64,000 bases of DNA from Clavulina sp. PMI_390 (taxonomy: Eukaryota; Basidiomycota; Agaricomycetes; Cantharellales; Hydnaceae). Below, piece after piece: positions 54,354-64,000 of this stretch. A program made the translations under genes and the position numbers. Every line of letters starts with the position of its first letter. Position 1 is the first letter of the stretch. The notes beneath the pieces are model-generated. The model was given only the letters and a program-made list of their open reading frames with translations. It had not been told where the DNA came from and did no database searches. The stretch spans positions 363,936 to 427,935 of the forward strand of contig WIDE01000004.1 of the NCBI GenBank assembly GCA_015039315.1, written 5' to 3'.

Positions 54354-56932
54354 ATGAGGGCGTTCTCCCTGCTCGTTGCTGCAATTACCGCCCTCTCCGC
54401 TGTTGCTGCTGCATCTCCCTCCCTCGATGCGCGCGACATGAAGATGGAACATGGCCACGGCCACGGCCATGGGGCGCCGCTCACTGAACTCAACGAGACT
54501 CAAGTTCTGCAAGACCATGGACCCACACCCCTTAGCTTCTATGACCATGACATCGGCATGACTTACGCCGAGGACGGCGTCAAGATCGTGCCCGTGAGCC
54601 CAGACAGCGCCGAGCGAACGTACCCTACTTTCATGATCCTTCACGTCATTTGCATGAGTCTTGCATTCTTTGCAATCCTCCCTATAGGTAAGTATGCCGT
54701 TGCCTTCACCCAAGCCATTCCCCCAGTCGTTTTTCTTGCGTCCAGCCTCTTGGGCGTGGGGACCTTCCTTGGCGTATGAATGGGAATGCTGACCCATGAG
54801 TCATCTTTTGTTCGTGTTCATCGCGTCATTGTCTTTCGCACCCGCCAGGCATCGTCCTCCGAAACGCAAAACACAAGTATCACATCATCGCGCAGTCCTC
54901 CTTTATTGCTCTTGTCGCTGTGGGATGGTTCTTTAGCACGTTGTATCGGAGCCTGACCCCTAATCTGTGAGTAGTCGCACGATTTCGCCCGTCTTCCTTG
55001 TTTTGAATGCTGATTCTCGCAACGGCGCCGCATTCCGGAATCCGCAACTCCGCACACACTAACAACGTTTTGTGCTTGATTGAACTTTTCCGCTCACAAA
55101 ATTATTTGATTGCATGCTCTCACTTTCTCATCATTCGCCCATCAAGTTACCCTGGCGAGAGCCATACGCCGTTGGGTTATGTCGTCCTGCTGGGCGTCGT
55201 CGCTATCGCAGGTTACGACTGCTTCCGGGTCCTCGTCCGGCTCTATCAATTCGTCACTAGAAAGTCCTCCTCCGGGGGAGGGCTCTGGAAATCAGTTTTC
55301 AAAGCTGAGGAATCTGCCTCGCCTGCCGAATACGAGCCCTTCCACCCGGAAAACCAGCACGAACTCGAACATCTCCAAGGCCTCGATGACGACGATGCAG
55401 ACGCCGCACGCCGCATGTCTAGCTCCCCGGAGGGCGGCGACTACCAGGACATCAGCCTCCACGACCACAACCCCTCTTCGCGCCGCCATGTCCGCAACTC
55501 ATACCAGAGCGACCGCTCGACGACCTCGACCCTGCGGGAAGAATTCTCCCCTCCACACTCAACCGAGAATCTGGGGCGCCGCAAGTTCTACCATCGTCGG
55601 ATGACGACCGTCGACGAGGATGAGGAGCAAGAAGAGATCGGGGACGTTGAGGAAGAGCTCCCTAAGGAGGAATCCAGCAAGTGGTCGCGATTCCTCGCTG
55701 GCTCAGTCTATATCGGGCAGTGGGCCTTGGTGGCTCTGGCCTACGTTGAATTGGTCACTGGTGTCATCGTCTACAGCGGCATCTGTCGTGCTACCTACGG
55801 TAATGGGTGTCTCGCCCACATGATCAGTTGAGTCGTTTTCCCCAATTGCCCCGTTGTGCTCGTGTCCACTGACTAGTGGCTTATGCACGTGCCAATAGAG
55901 GGCAGTATCTTCTTTATCTACGGGGTTGTCACCTTCTGCCGTTTCCTGGGCGCATTCACAACATTCGGCTGGGCATGGAACCGTGCACCTACCACAACCG
56001 TGCGTACCGGGAATGGAGCTCCCAAGGTTAAGCCCAACCCAATGCCCTCCGCCGAGATGCTTGAGTGCTTCACCATTTTCTTGTACGGCATCACCAACAC
56101 CTGGCTAGAGCGTCAGGGAGCGCACTACGGCGATCCCTTCAGCACTAGGCAGATCCAGCATATCTCCATCGCCGTGATGTACTGGTTCGGTGGGCTCGTC
56201 GGGATGGCACTCGAGAGCTCGCACGTGCGCAAGCTCCTTGCACTCAGCGCATACCTCCCAGGCTCGCGCGCCATGCTCCCTGCCCCTACTGGATCCTCCA
56301 AGTACCGCCGCCATGGTATGCCGTCCGCCGTCACTGGTCTCGGTGAGCCAGCCTCGTACACCGGCTCATTCAATCCCATCCCGGCACTCGTTATCGGCAT
56401 GACGGGCGCAGCAATGGCTGCGCATCAGCAGGAGTATCAGTATGCGGTGTCAGTCCACATGCTATGGGGCAACTTGCTCACAGGCTTCGCAGTCCTGCGT
56501 TGCATGACCTACATATTCTTGTGGCTGCGTCCACCCACGGCGGAACTAAGCGTCCTGCCTAGCAGACCGCCAACGGAGGCGCTCGCCTCAATCCTCTTGG
56601 CATGCGGCGGCTTGGTGTTCATGTCCAGTACTGAAGAGGTCGAGTTTGCCATGATGCGAGCCGGTCATGGTGCGTGGGTTCATATGTCCGTTCGCACGCC
56701 AACGTCCTCACTTTTCTAACCTTTCTTCCCACTTATAGATGATGTCATGATGCTCCTCAACCTTGTCCTGTCCATCACCTGCATTGTCTTCTGCTGGTGT
56801 GTTGTCACTTTGTGCATCAAGGGCTGGGCGCGCAATCAGTCCTTCAGCGAGCGCTCCGATTCCAACTCCAGTTTCGGGCATAACGGTGACATCATGCTTC
56901 CCATGACTCCAAGGAGCCCTAACATGGTCTAA
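54354..56932 (+). CDS. YTP1: YTP1-like multi-pass membrane protein
   Basis: A signal peptide (MRAFSLLVAAITALSAVAAA) is followed by a short luminal part with HGHGHGHG and the DUF2427-type segment TYPTFMILHVICMSLAFFAI, PIGIVLRNAKHKYH and SSFIALVAVGWFFS. A cytosolic loop of about 170 residues is rich in acidic residues, Ser and His (DDDDADAARR, DEDEEQEEIGDVEEEL). The Ytp1 C-terminal domain follows: GSVYIGQWALVALAYVELVT, GSIFFIYGVVTFCRFLGAFT, GWAWNRAP, SAEMLECFTIFLYGITNTWL, HISIAVMYWFGGLVGMALES and VSVHMLWGNLLTGFAVLRC. It ends TPRSPNMV. Two recognised Ytp1 regions in the right order make the assignment firm. Yeast Ytp1 has no defined biochemical role. The His/Gly repeat right after the signal peptide is a possible metal-binding patch. 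The fifth exon (56747-56932) completes it. Confidence 0.9.
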
Positions 56933-57845
56933 GAGCCAAGGGATATTATTGCTTGCGCCAGTATGTTGACAACTGCGCTGCACCGGAATTTCGATTCCAT
57001 TTTTGCGTCCACTGAACTCTTGGTCTCATAACGAATACCCCGCACGCTGTGCGAACTCATCAACGTCTCGGTCATGTTTGCGCGATGACTATTACTATTA
57101 GAAATTGTCCTTGTCTTGTTCACTCTCCAGCCTCCAGTTTGCTTGCATCCCTCAACTTGTTGTTTCTGTTCCTTGCCATTTTACCCTGTCAATTTTCATT
57201 TCCCTGTTCATTTTTTTCACGCGTCAATCGCCATGATTCATTCAATTTTCACTCTTCAATGTTTTTCCTCGGGGCTCGCGTGGCCCTCATTTGCCTCCCT
57301 CGAGCTCGGGTATCCAGTCAGAGATGGCTCAAATCAGTTTCATTTCAGCGGCATCTTACACTTGTTTATTGCTTCCTCGGTCTCCTTCCTCTTGCCTGCC
57401 GCACATTGCATTTTTTTTCCTTCCACACTTTCCCCCTTTCCTTGTTGCTCTTAACAAACCCCCTGATGCCCGACGACAATGTCCACGTCTTCATGTGGAC
57501 TATGAAGTTGACGATGTAGTTGTGCGATGTTCTTTTTCCCTGTTTTCCTGGTTGGGGCTGCAATTGTCCGCCGTATCATTCTGTTACTTACGAGTACAGT
57601 ACTGTTGAGGAGCTATTTCAGGCCCGTAATTCCAATATGAATGTGTTTGTGACGTCAATGTATATGTAGTTGTGATTACTGGTGGCTGAGCACTTCGTGA
57701 TACAGGCGTGGATGAGAATGGTAGTGTTGAGTAATCACCCCCGATCACATATGCGCGTAGATATTTCAGCGTGAGCAATCATGAGGGTCGTGAATCATCC
57801 GTATGAGCCCGGAAACGCATAGAACTAGGGCCACAAGCCATAGAT
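56933..57845. other. Intergenic between convergent YTP1 and MFS copy 2
   Basis: About 910 bases holding the two 3' flanks. From 57,110 to 57,560 the plus strand is rich in T and C (CTCTTCAATGTTTTTCCTCG, CCTTTCCTTGTTGCTCTTAA). A 156-codon frame there (57049-57519) is compositionally driven and I do not regard it as coding. Confidence 0.5.
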
Positions 57846-60361
57846 CTATGTGGTGTATCGGAATACCGATGCCATGCCGCTGTCATCGGCATCATCCCTA
57901 CCACCAGATTCCACTTTATCAGTTAATACAGAATGGGGTGTTCCCACCCGCTGTAGCCGCGCACAGAAGCTGAAGAGCCTCGATCCGCCAAACTGTGCAT
58001 TGTCCATTCGTGCGTTGAGGTGAGCGAAATATAGCGACAGGGCAGTCGCGGTGATGACGTTGAAGAATAAGAGGCCCGCCCCGATATACATCCTGGGGGT
58101 GATGTGAAGAATAATCAAGTAATCAAGGAGTTTAAGTTGGGCAGGGGAGGGCGGACATTTGGGCCGCATTAGAATGATAAAACTCACCCTTTTACATATC
58201 TCGGTCCCTCATTAGATGGATAGAGGTGAGTGCCAAGTATCGGTCTGGAATACGTGTATGAAGACGAGGGGAAGTATCCCAGTCCCTATCAATGAGCTGA
58301 GGAACGAAGCCCATGGACTTACCCGCATTGCCCGATCACTGCAAAAAGAGCAAAGCTTCCACCCCGTCGGGAATCACGGATCTGGTTGTTCGATAGCCAA
58401 GCTGGGTATATCGAATGGGTTATTGTCAGTGGGCTTTTTTGTATTATGATCGAGATGGATCACCATATAACACTGGGAATATAGACATCAATCACGGGGA
58501 GGTTGTGGCAAGGTGGGAGAGAGATAGACGTACAGGTCGGAACAGTGAAACACCCAATCTAGAGATAAGCCACAAAAACAATATTCAGCATCGTCCTCGA
58601 TGGTTTCGCCATTTCTCTTCACCACAGCCGCAGAGAAAGATGTTTCTTACGGCAACAAGAAAGGTCGCTCCATACCGAACCCAGTGATTCAACCGAGTCG
58701 CCAGAACAAGATAGCCGGTGCCTCCTACAACAGAGAATACGGCGACGAAAAGGCCACGATGGCGCAAACCATCCGAAATGAAGGTGATCGTAATCGCAGA
58801 GATAAACGCTGCTAGGTATGGGGGCGCCGAAAATCCTGCGCTCGAAAGAGACCAATCATCAGCAAGGGAGATTTCTTGGCGGTGAGCATCTTCCACCTAC
58901 CTTGAGCACGGATAGAACCAAAGCCAGCTTGGGATAGGATGGTTGGGAGATATACAGGTAGGGAGGCGAACGTGACCTACACCCAGGACAGGCTCAAGGA
59001 AAGGAATGGACATGGGGTTATGATGAGGCTCACATTCGCAACGAAAAAGAGCGCAGCGCTAAGGTAGTTGATGGGATCTCTCAAAGAGAGGACGATGTCA
59101 TTCCAATCAATTTTGGTCGCGCCAATTGACTTCGTTCCGGCGTTTGTGGTCGATTCTCTCATTCGTAGGCGAGCAACCTCTTTCTCCCGCTCAGTAAGGA
59201 AGGCACAGTCCTGAGGGCACATCAGCGATGTTATGTGCCAGATAAATATGTAAGAAAACATACCTCGATAGAGTTCGGCAGGAAAAAGTAAACTATTGGG
59301 GCAAAGAGGACAGTAGGTGCGCCTTCAACGATGAACAATAACCGCCTGCATAAAGCAATAGTGTTACTGGCTATGGGCGAGTATCATTCACAATGGAACT
59401 AACTCACCAAGTGGAAACTGAGGAAGCCTTAGCGTGCACGAGAGCGTACGCGAGGGCGCCTGCAAAAGATGACCCTAAAGCAGCCCCAGACACATAGATC
59501 CCTAGTCTCAGCCCAAATTGGTGTTTGGGGTAGTAGTAAGAAATATAAAGGATAACACATGGTGCAAATGAAGCTTCAAAGAATGCCAAAAAGAACCGAG
59601 TGGCCATCAGGCTTGACCAGCTGGTTGTGGTAGCCTGGAGCCTGTGAGTTGCGTAGATCAATGGAGATGACAGGATCAAGAATCCATGGGATGGATTCTC
59701 ACATGGAAACGGCGCCCCATGCGAAGGCTGCGCTGGAGGCGATTATGTTTGGTGGCACGACTACACGCAGAGTAAGTTAGGACCAGTCCGTAGAGATGAA
59801 ACGAATACTTGCACTTCCAAACAAGAACCATCTCGCGACAAGGAATAAACAGGGTTAGTTGTTCTGATATGGAGCCACGCGTAGAGAATCAGTACCGGTT
59901 GAAATATCTAACCGGTTGGTTGGTTAATCTTGGTCAGATGTGCTCTGGTAAGAGAGACCTTCACCATGTACGAAATATAGTAAATTGTGAGCACCCATTG
60001 GTACTGTGAGGAGCTAATATGGTATTCTTGCCCCATACCCGCAGTGTACGCGTTGCCGATATTTGACCTAAGCGTAACAGTGAAGACGCCAGGATAGGTA
60101 AATGCGGCAATTTTTGCTAGGGAATAGCTTGCTGATGCTCACCTGTCAAGGAATGCGAGCACGTAGAGGACAAAAATTCTGGGAAATAGTTGATGAGAAG
60201 TGACGCCCTGGCAGAGCATGGGCAGGGTTTCACATAGGCATGATGCGTTGGTCAAGCTTCCGGGTCACCACACGGTCCTCTTCGGCAGTGTATCCGTCGA
60301 TCGGGGTATCAGAGAGCATCTCGAGTTTCTCAGCAGGCTTAGTATCAGGCGACGACACCAT
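57846..60361 (-). CDS. MFS permease, Dal5/anion:cation symporter family, copy 2
   Basis: The start is most likely ATG at 60361 (MVSSPDTKPAEKLEMLSDTP). DGYTAEEDRVVTRKLDQRIM repeats the family N-terminal signature. Downstream exons match copy 1 closely: RFFLAFFEASFAPCVILYIS, YYYPKHQFGLRLGIYVSGAA, FAGALAYALVHAK, LTEREKEVARLRMRESTTNA, NDIVLSLRDPINYLSAALFF, LAAFISAITITFISDGLRHR, GYLVLATRLNHWVRYGATFL, SNNQIRDSRRGGSFALFAVI and MYIGAGLLFFNVITATALSL. It ends SVFRYTT, against AAFRYVT in copy 1. So this is a paralogue in the opposite orientation, 8.5 kb away. Substrate unknown. The long 5' in-frame extension from 60532 lacks an ATG. Confidence 0.88.
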
Positions 60362-60776
60362 TGGGTTGAAGGATCTGCCAACGGGGAACGAAAAGCTTAA
60401 TTGATAGATCAGAGCACTCAGAATTTCGTCAGCTGTCCTTAAATATACCCCCGGGGACGACGCTCCGCAACATTTCTCAGGGGCATCAGCTACTTCAACG
60501 AGGATGGAGAAGGGACGGGCCGTGGGTGTCATCTAATATTGTTTCCGGCAACGTTACACACCAGAGAACCCACAAAATTTAATGCGATCTAGGTTGTCAA
60601 AGGAGGAGGCATAGTGAGAATCAATGGGTGGTGGAAAGGAGCGGCTGGGTGAAAGTTTACGCGTCGAAGCCGGAACAGATGGATTCGAAGGATCGTGGAT
60701 ACCGAGTCCAAGCGATCCTGTCAACGTGCAGTTCGTCGGAATCAAGATATCCACGAGGCTCGGCACCCATTAATAG
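60362..60776. other. Intergenic: MFS copy 2 promoter and 3' flank of the Sec14-like gene
   Basis: The 415 bases hold no supportable gene. Both neighbours are on minus. A TTAAATATACCC stretch near 60,439 could serve as the TATA region of MFS copy 2. Confidence 0.45.
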
Positions 60777-62551
60777 TTACACCAACAGTGGAGCGGCCAG
60801 CCTAGCAGCCTCCCCTGTCATCCCCAACGCTATCCATCCTCTTCTGACAAATTCGCCACCAACGATCAAGCTCAACCATACGTTCCTTAACCTTGCATCC
60901 GCGCTGATGACACCATTGACCAGTCGCCCTGCCCTGAAGCGAACAATACGACGTATCGTCGCCGCAAGCCAGAGGAATAAGGCCCACCAGACCCAAGCAC
61001 GCCACTTCCGCCTGTAAGCCCATCGCAGAGGGCCTATCCCTACCTCGTGGAGATGGGAGACGGCGTGAGGAGCAACAGGTCGGAGAAATATGTTCGGTAT
61101 CGTGTTGATGAGACGATGGAAGAGGAGGATGAGAAGAGTCTTGGCAAGGTCTCGTTTCCTCCGGCGGCCTGCAACTAGGCGGGGAACCTGATTAGGGCCG
61201 GTAGTGATGTATGAGACCGGGTAGCCGAAGTAGGGGTTGAGATTAGAGCGAGTGGAGATTCGGGGAATAGCGGGGGGCAAGGGTGCAGGCGGGGAGCCGG
61301 CTACGATTTCTGGGGGAGCAAACGCGGCAGGGGTCTCTTCAGGGGATTCTTCTGAGCTTGAGGACGCGGCAGAGGAGACTGAATGTGATATATCTATATC
61401 CATGTTGGGATGGAGGATATGTAGATGCCTTTTCGTAACGACATCTTTCTTGAGTTTCGTAGAGGGAAGTGTTCCCCCGTACTCTGGAAAATACCAATCG
61501 GTGAGTCCATGTGGAAGGCAATGCTCAGGGGACAAGCACACCTTGTAGTAATGAGGCTGAAGGAATGTGATCAGAAAGTTCTGATATTGACGGGAAGACT
61601 ATCCTATCAATAGCGCGCTGTGGTAGCATTTGCCTGTTCCCTGAGTCAGTCTGCAATCCTGGACACCTGTGTGGCTGTACTTACTTGGCCATTTGCCAAA
61701 CCCCGTTAAAGGTCCAGGAATAATTGACAACATATGCTGGGCCAACTACGCCTGGAAAGTTGGGTATCAGTGTCTGACCTAGCCAGGGAATGAGGTCCAT
61801 AGGCTAAGAGGAAATGGATGAGCGGCATGTTGAGCAGGTAAGATCGACAACTTACGACTTGACGGATTCCCAGCCCATCGAGGTCAGCAATAATAGTGAA
61901 CTGGAGTATACGCTCCAGTTGAGCGGAGGAGCCTACAACGTCGTGACATTGTGAATATAGGTACCCAATGTGTATCCTTGCGAGTTCGTATGCCGTCAGG
62001 AGTTCGCTTTTGATATCTGGTATGGGTTTCCCAGGTATATGGCGGGCGCGAATGATCATAATAGGGCGTCCAAAGCTGTCGGACGCATCGATCAGACGCA
62101 AAAGAGGAGTCTCGGTGGGCGTAGGGATAGGGAGTGTGGGGATGGTGTGGATTCTCCATATTGCATTCGCTATAATGGCAGATACGGTCGTAACTCTGTT
62201 CCATTTGTATTTCTTTCCATCGAGTAAAAGGGATTGGGTCAGCCTTATACTGCCATGGCATTGTTATTTGGCTTATTGAGAGGTGAATGCTCGGTACCTT
62301 GTAGAAACGAAATAGAGTCGCTGAATCTTGATGAATACCCCACATAGTGACAGCAAGATAGGGATAGGAGGCTCACGTGTGTCGAGTGTGTTAAGTGCCC
62401 AAGTTGCAGCTTCTTCCTCAACTTCGTTCTGTGCCACCAACGTTCTGATCGCCTCCTTCACCGACGACCATAAGTCCGCGAGCTCGTCGTAGCGCTCTTC
62501 GAACAATCTATTATAGTCTGAGTGCTGCTTTCTGATTTTCTCTACCGACAT
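60777..62551 (-). CDS. CRAL-TRIO (Sec14-like) protein with long C-terminal hydrophobic tail
   Basis: The start is ATG at 62551 (MSVEKIRKQHSDYNRLFEER), a helical N-terminal part ending DSATLFRFYK. Splicing to KYKWNRVTTVSAIIANAIWR leads into the lipid-binding domain: LLRLIDASDSFGRPIMIIRA, SELLTAYELARIHIGYLYSQ, LERILQFTIIADLDGLGIRQ, LDLIPWLGQTLIPNFPGVVG and PAYVVNYSWTFNGVWQMAK. Then come RAIDRIVFPSISELSDHIPS and EYGGTLPSTK, the end of a Sec14 fold. The last exon adds about 200 residues: an acidic/Ser/Pro linker (SVSSAASSSSEESPEETPAA), NPYFGYPVSYITTGP, then basic and hydrophobic helices (RKWRAWVWWALFLWLAATIR) ending AARLAAPLLV. Sec14 proteins exchange phosphatidylinositol and other lipids between membranes. 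The tail suggests stable attachment to a membrane. Specificity is unknown. Stretches 61403-60777 could be mistaken for a separate gene; the splice at EYGGT joins them. Confidence 0.84.
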
Positions 62552-62803
62552 GGGCGAGTCTTCTTGGGCATAGGCTGATGGGAGCGTAGGGAGAAGTGGG
62601 GAGCGTTGCCGGGACGTGAGTCTGCCGCGCCGGTGTCCACACCGCCAAACTGCGGATGCAGTCGCGGAGCGGAGCCTGGATTGACGTCAACAGAGATGGA
62701 TTGCAATTAACAAAGTGGAAAGCAAGGGTATACTGCGGTGGATGGTAAAGAGGTGCTACAGAGAGTGCGATGTTGTATAGAGGTGTGCGTGAAAACTAAC
62801 AAA

Positions 62804-64000
62804 CTACAGGAAGTACTCAGGCATCTAGGGAAGCGTGGCCGAATGTAAGTGTGAGTGCAATGAAAGGCAAAATGTTTGCGGTCTGACCTTGATAGGGGCA
62901 TTGGGCGGTGGCTGGTTATTAGGTCCATCTACTTGATTTTCTGGCGCCGCCTCGAACACGTTGAAGTGGGTTGACCCTCCTGGACCGATCTCTAGTATGC
63001 TGGCCGAATTGCCACATCGATAGCAATAGTTAGGCGCCGACCACACTGTCGATAGTCGATTATCGAATAGAACGCTATAGCCTTCCATGCATAGTTGGTG
63101 CGCGCGAAGAATGTGGTTCATATCGTTGATCTCAAGGAATTTGCGAACAACTCCAGAGCCAAACGTGTATCCAGCTCCTCTATATTCAAAAATTGAAAAA
63201 TTGAGAGAGTGAGTTAGGCACGGGAAGAATGAGGCCCTCGTCTATGTATCGTACGAAACATACCTAGGCGATATCGCGAAATCCTCTTTATCAGGATCTG
63301 GGTCAGACCATACTAGATCAGCCATAGGCCCGTCGTGTGGGATTTCTGATGATGTTTTCGTGAGCAATGGGTCCAATTCTCTCACTAAACATTTGGATAC
63401 CTCTGAATCGATCTAGAACTTTGATTTGGTCTATCGAGTGAATTGAAGGAGATAGTCCTTTACCCCATACAAATCGTTAGGACGAATCATCCAGCCATGA
63501 CAGCCAGAGGAGCTCTACATACCTCCATGGACGCAGAATATTTTATCTTCAATAACCACCGATAGGGTCAGGAAGTCGAACATGTCGGTGAAATATGTCC
63601 ACACTGATGGCGAGCCGTATTTTCGAACGCATTCGGTGTAAAATCCATAGGACTACAAGGACATCAAGTCCGGTGAGTACCGGTGGACCTGACAGAAGAC
63701 AAGAATGCCGGTTCTGAGAAGCCTTACTTGGGTGACAGCTCTCGATTCGTGGTTCCCTCGGATTAACTGTATGCGATCGGGATATCGGAGCTTGAGACAC
63801 GTGAGAAGCGATATGGTCTCAACGCTGAAAAGTCCCCGGTCGACATAGTCCCCTGTTTTCGACGAGTAACAATATCAAGAGGGTATGAGTCATAGCTCAA
63901 GCTGAGCTGTTCTGGGTGGAAACGAACCCAGGAATAGATAGTTTGTGTCGGGTGCGAACCCTCCTATTCTGAATATCTCGATGAGATCGTAGAACTGCCT
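62804..64000 (-). CDS. PPG1: PP2A-like catalytic subunit, probably Ppg1 (5' end outside window)
   Basis: The gene enters from the right edge with [20 protein letters not shown], then YLFLGDYVDRG (metal-binding GDxVDRG, split by an intron after the first Gly), [13 protein letters not shown] (GNHE), [63 protein letters not shown] and [35 protein letters not shown] and a C-terminal [19 protein letters not shown] follow. A last mini-exon codes MPEYFL, preserving the YFL end that in PP2A is carboxymethylated. The [26 protein letters not shown] and NVFEAAPEN wording is closest to yeast Ppg1 as I remember it; PP4 or PP6 are alternatives. It would dephosphorylate Ser/Thr in the cytosol, in yeast within the Far/STRIPAK complex. 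Confidence 0.85.

Noticed and set aside
57049..57519. 156-codon frame downstream of YTP1
   Set aside because: The Phe/Leu/Ser-rich translation reflects a T/C-rich 3' region; three frames are open here at once.
60777..61403. Separate gene starting MDIDISHSVSS
   Set aside because: The frame is open upstream of this ATG, and an intron ending just before the EYGGTLPSTK codons joins it to the CRAL-TRIO exons, where a Sec14 domain would naturally end.

Overview
This window is nuclear DNA from a filamentous basidiomycete. The genes are broken by many short introns, mostly about 50-65 bp with GT..AG ends, and the products are typically fungal: Zn(II)2Cys6 regulators, SAGA Spt3, PalB/Rim13 calpain, an X325/BIM1-like copper-binding protein and a Con-6 family protein. 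Intron density and the Ser/Pro-rich proteins suggest Agaricomycotina (perhaps a Cantharellales/Rhizoctonia-like fungus, a weak guess). No rRNA, tRNA, transposon coding sequence or CRISPR was recognised. All exon boundaries were read by eye, so outer coordinates are firmer than internal ones.

Layout, left to right. 0-6 kb: the 3' end of an UPF2-like NMD factor (+), a DUF2235 alpha/beta-hydrolase with a long Ser-rich N-terminus (+), and SPT3 (-). 6-13.4 kb: two paralogous Zn2Cys6 transcription factors lying tail to tail. 14.3-18.5 kb: PalB/Rim13 calpain (-), divergent from a small molybdopterin synthase sulfur-carrier gene (+). 19.2-25.5 kb: two tandem MATE transporters (-) that share a promoter motif. 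27.8-30.6 kb: a 940-residue Ser-rich orphan protein (-). 30.6-35.6 kb: a nearly 5 kb gene-poor stretch with clusters of ATCGAT palindromes. 35.6-37.7 kb: three small multi-exon genes (a His-rich orphan, a divergent Con-6 protein with a His-rich tail, and the 71-residue Golgi protein Kish).

38.3-42.8 kb: cysteinyl-tRNA synthetase with an in-frame upstream start encoding a mitochondrial-type presequence (-), then an X325/BIM1-like GPI protein (-). 43.5-49.4 kb: a membrane-anchored class-3 aldehyde dehydrogenase and a Dal5/ACS-type MFS permease (+). 49.5-56.9 kb: UCH37-type deubiquitinase (-), a triose-phosphate-transporter family protein (+) and a YTP1 homologue (+). 57.8-64 kb: a second MFS permease paralogous to the first (-), a CRAL-TRIO/Sec14-like protein with a long hydrophobic tail (-), and a PP2A-like catalytic subunit resembling Ppg1, cut by the window edge (-).

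Most genes are unrelated housekeeping genes and do not form one pathway. The notable pattern is local duplication: three paralogue pairs (transcription factors tail to tail, MATEs in tandem, MFS permeases inverted around three other genes). The best candidates for undescribed biology are the divergent His-rich/Con-6 pair with its shared promoter, the ATCGAT-rich gene desert beside it, and the conserved 16-bp element upstream of both MATE genes.
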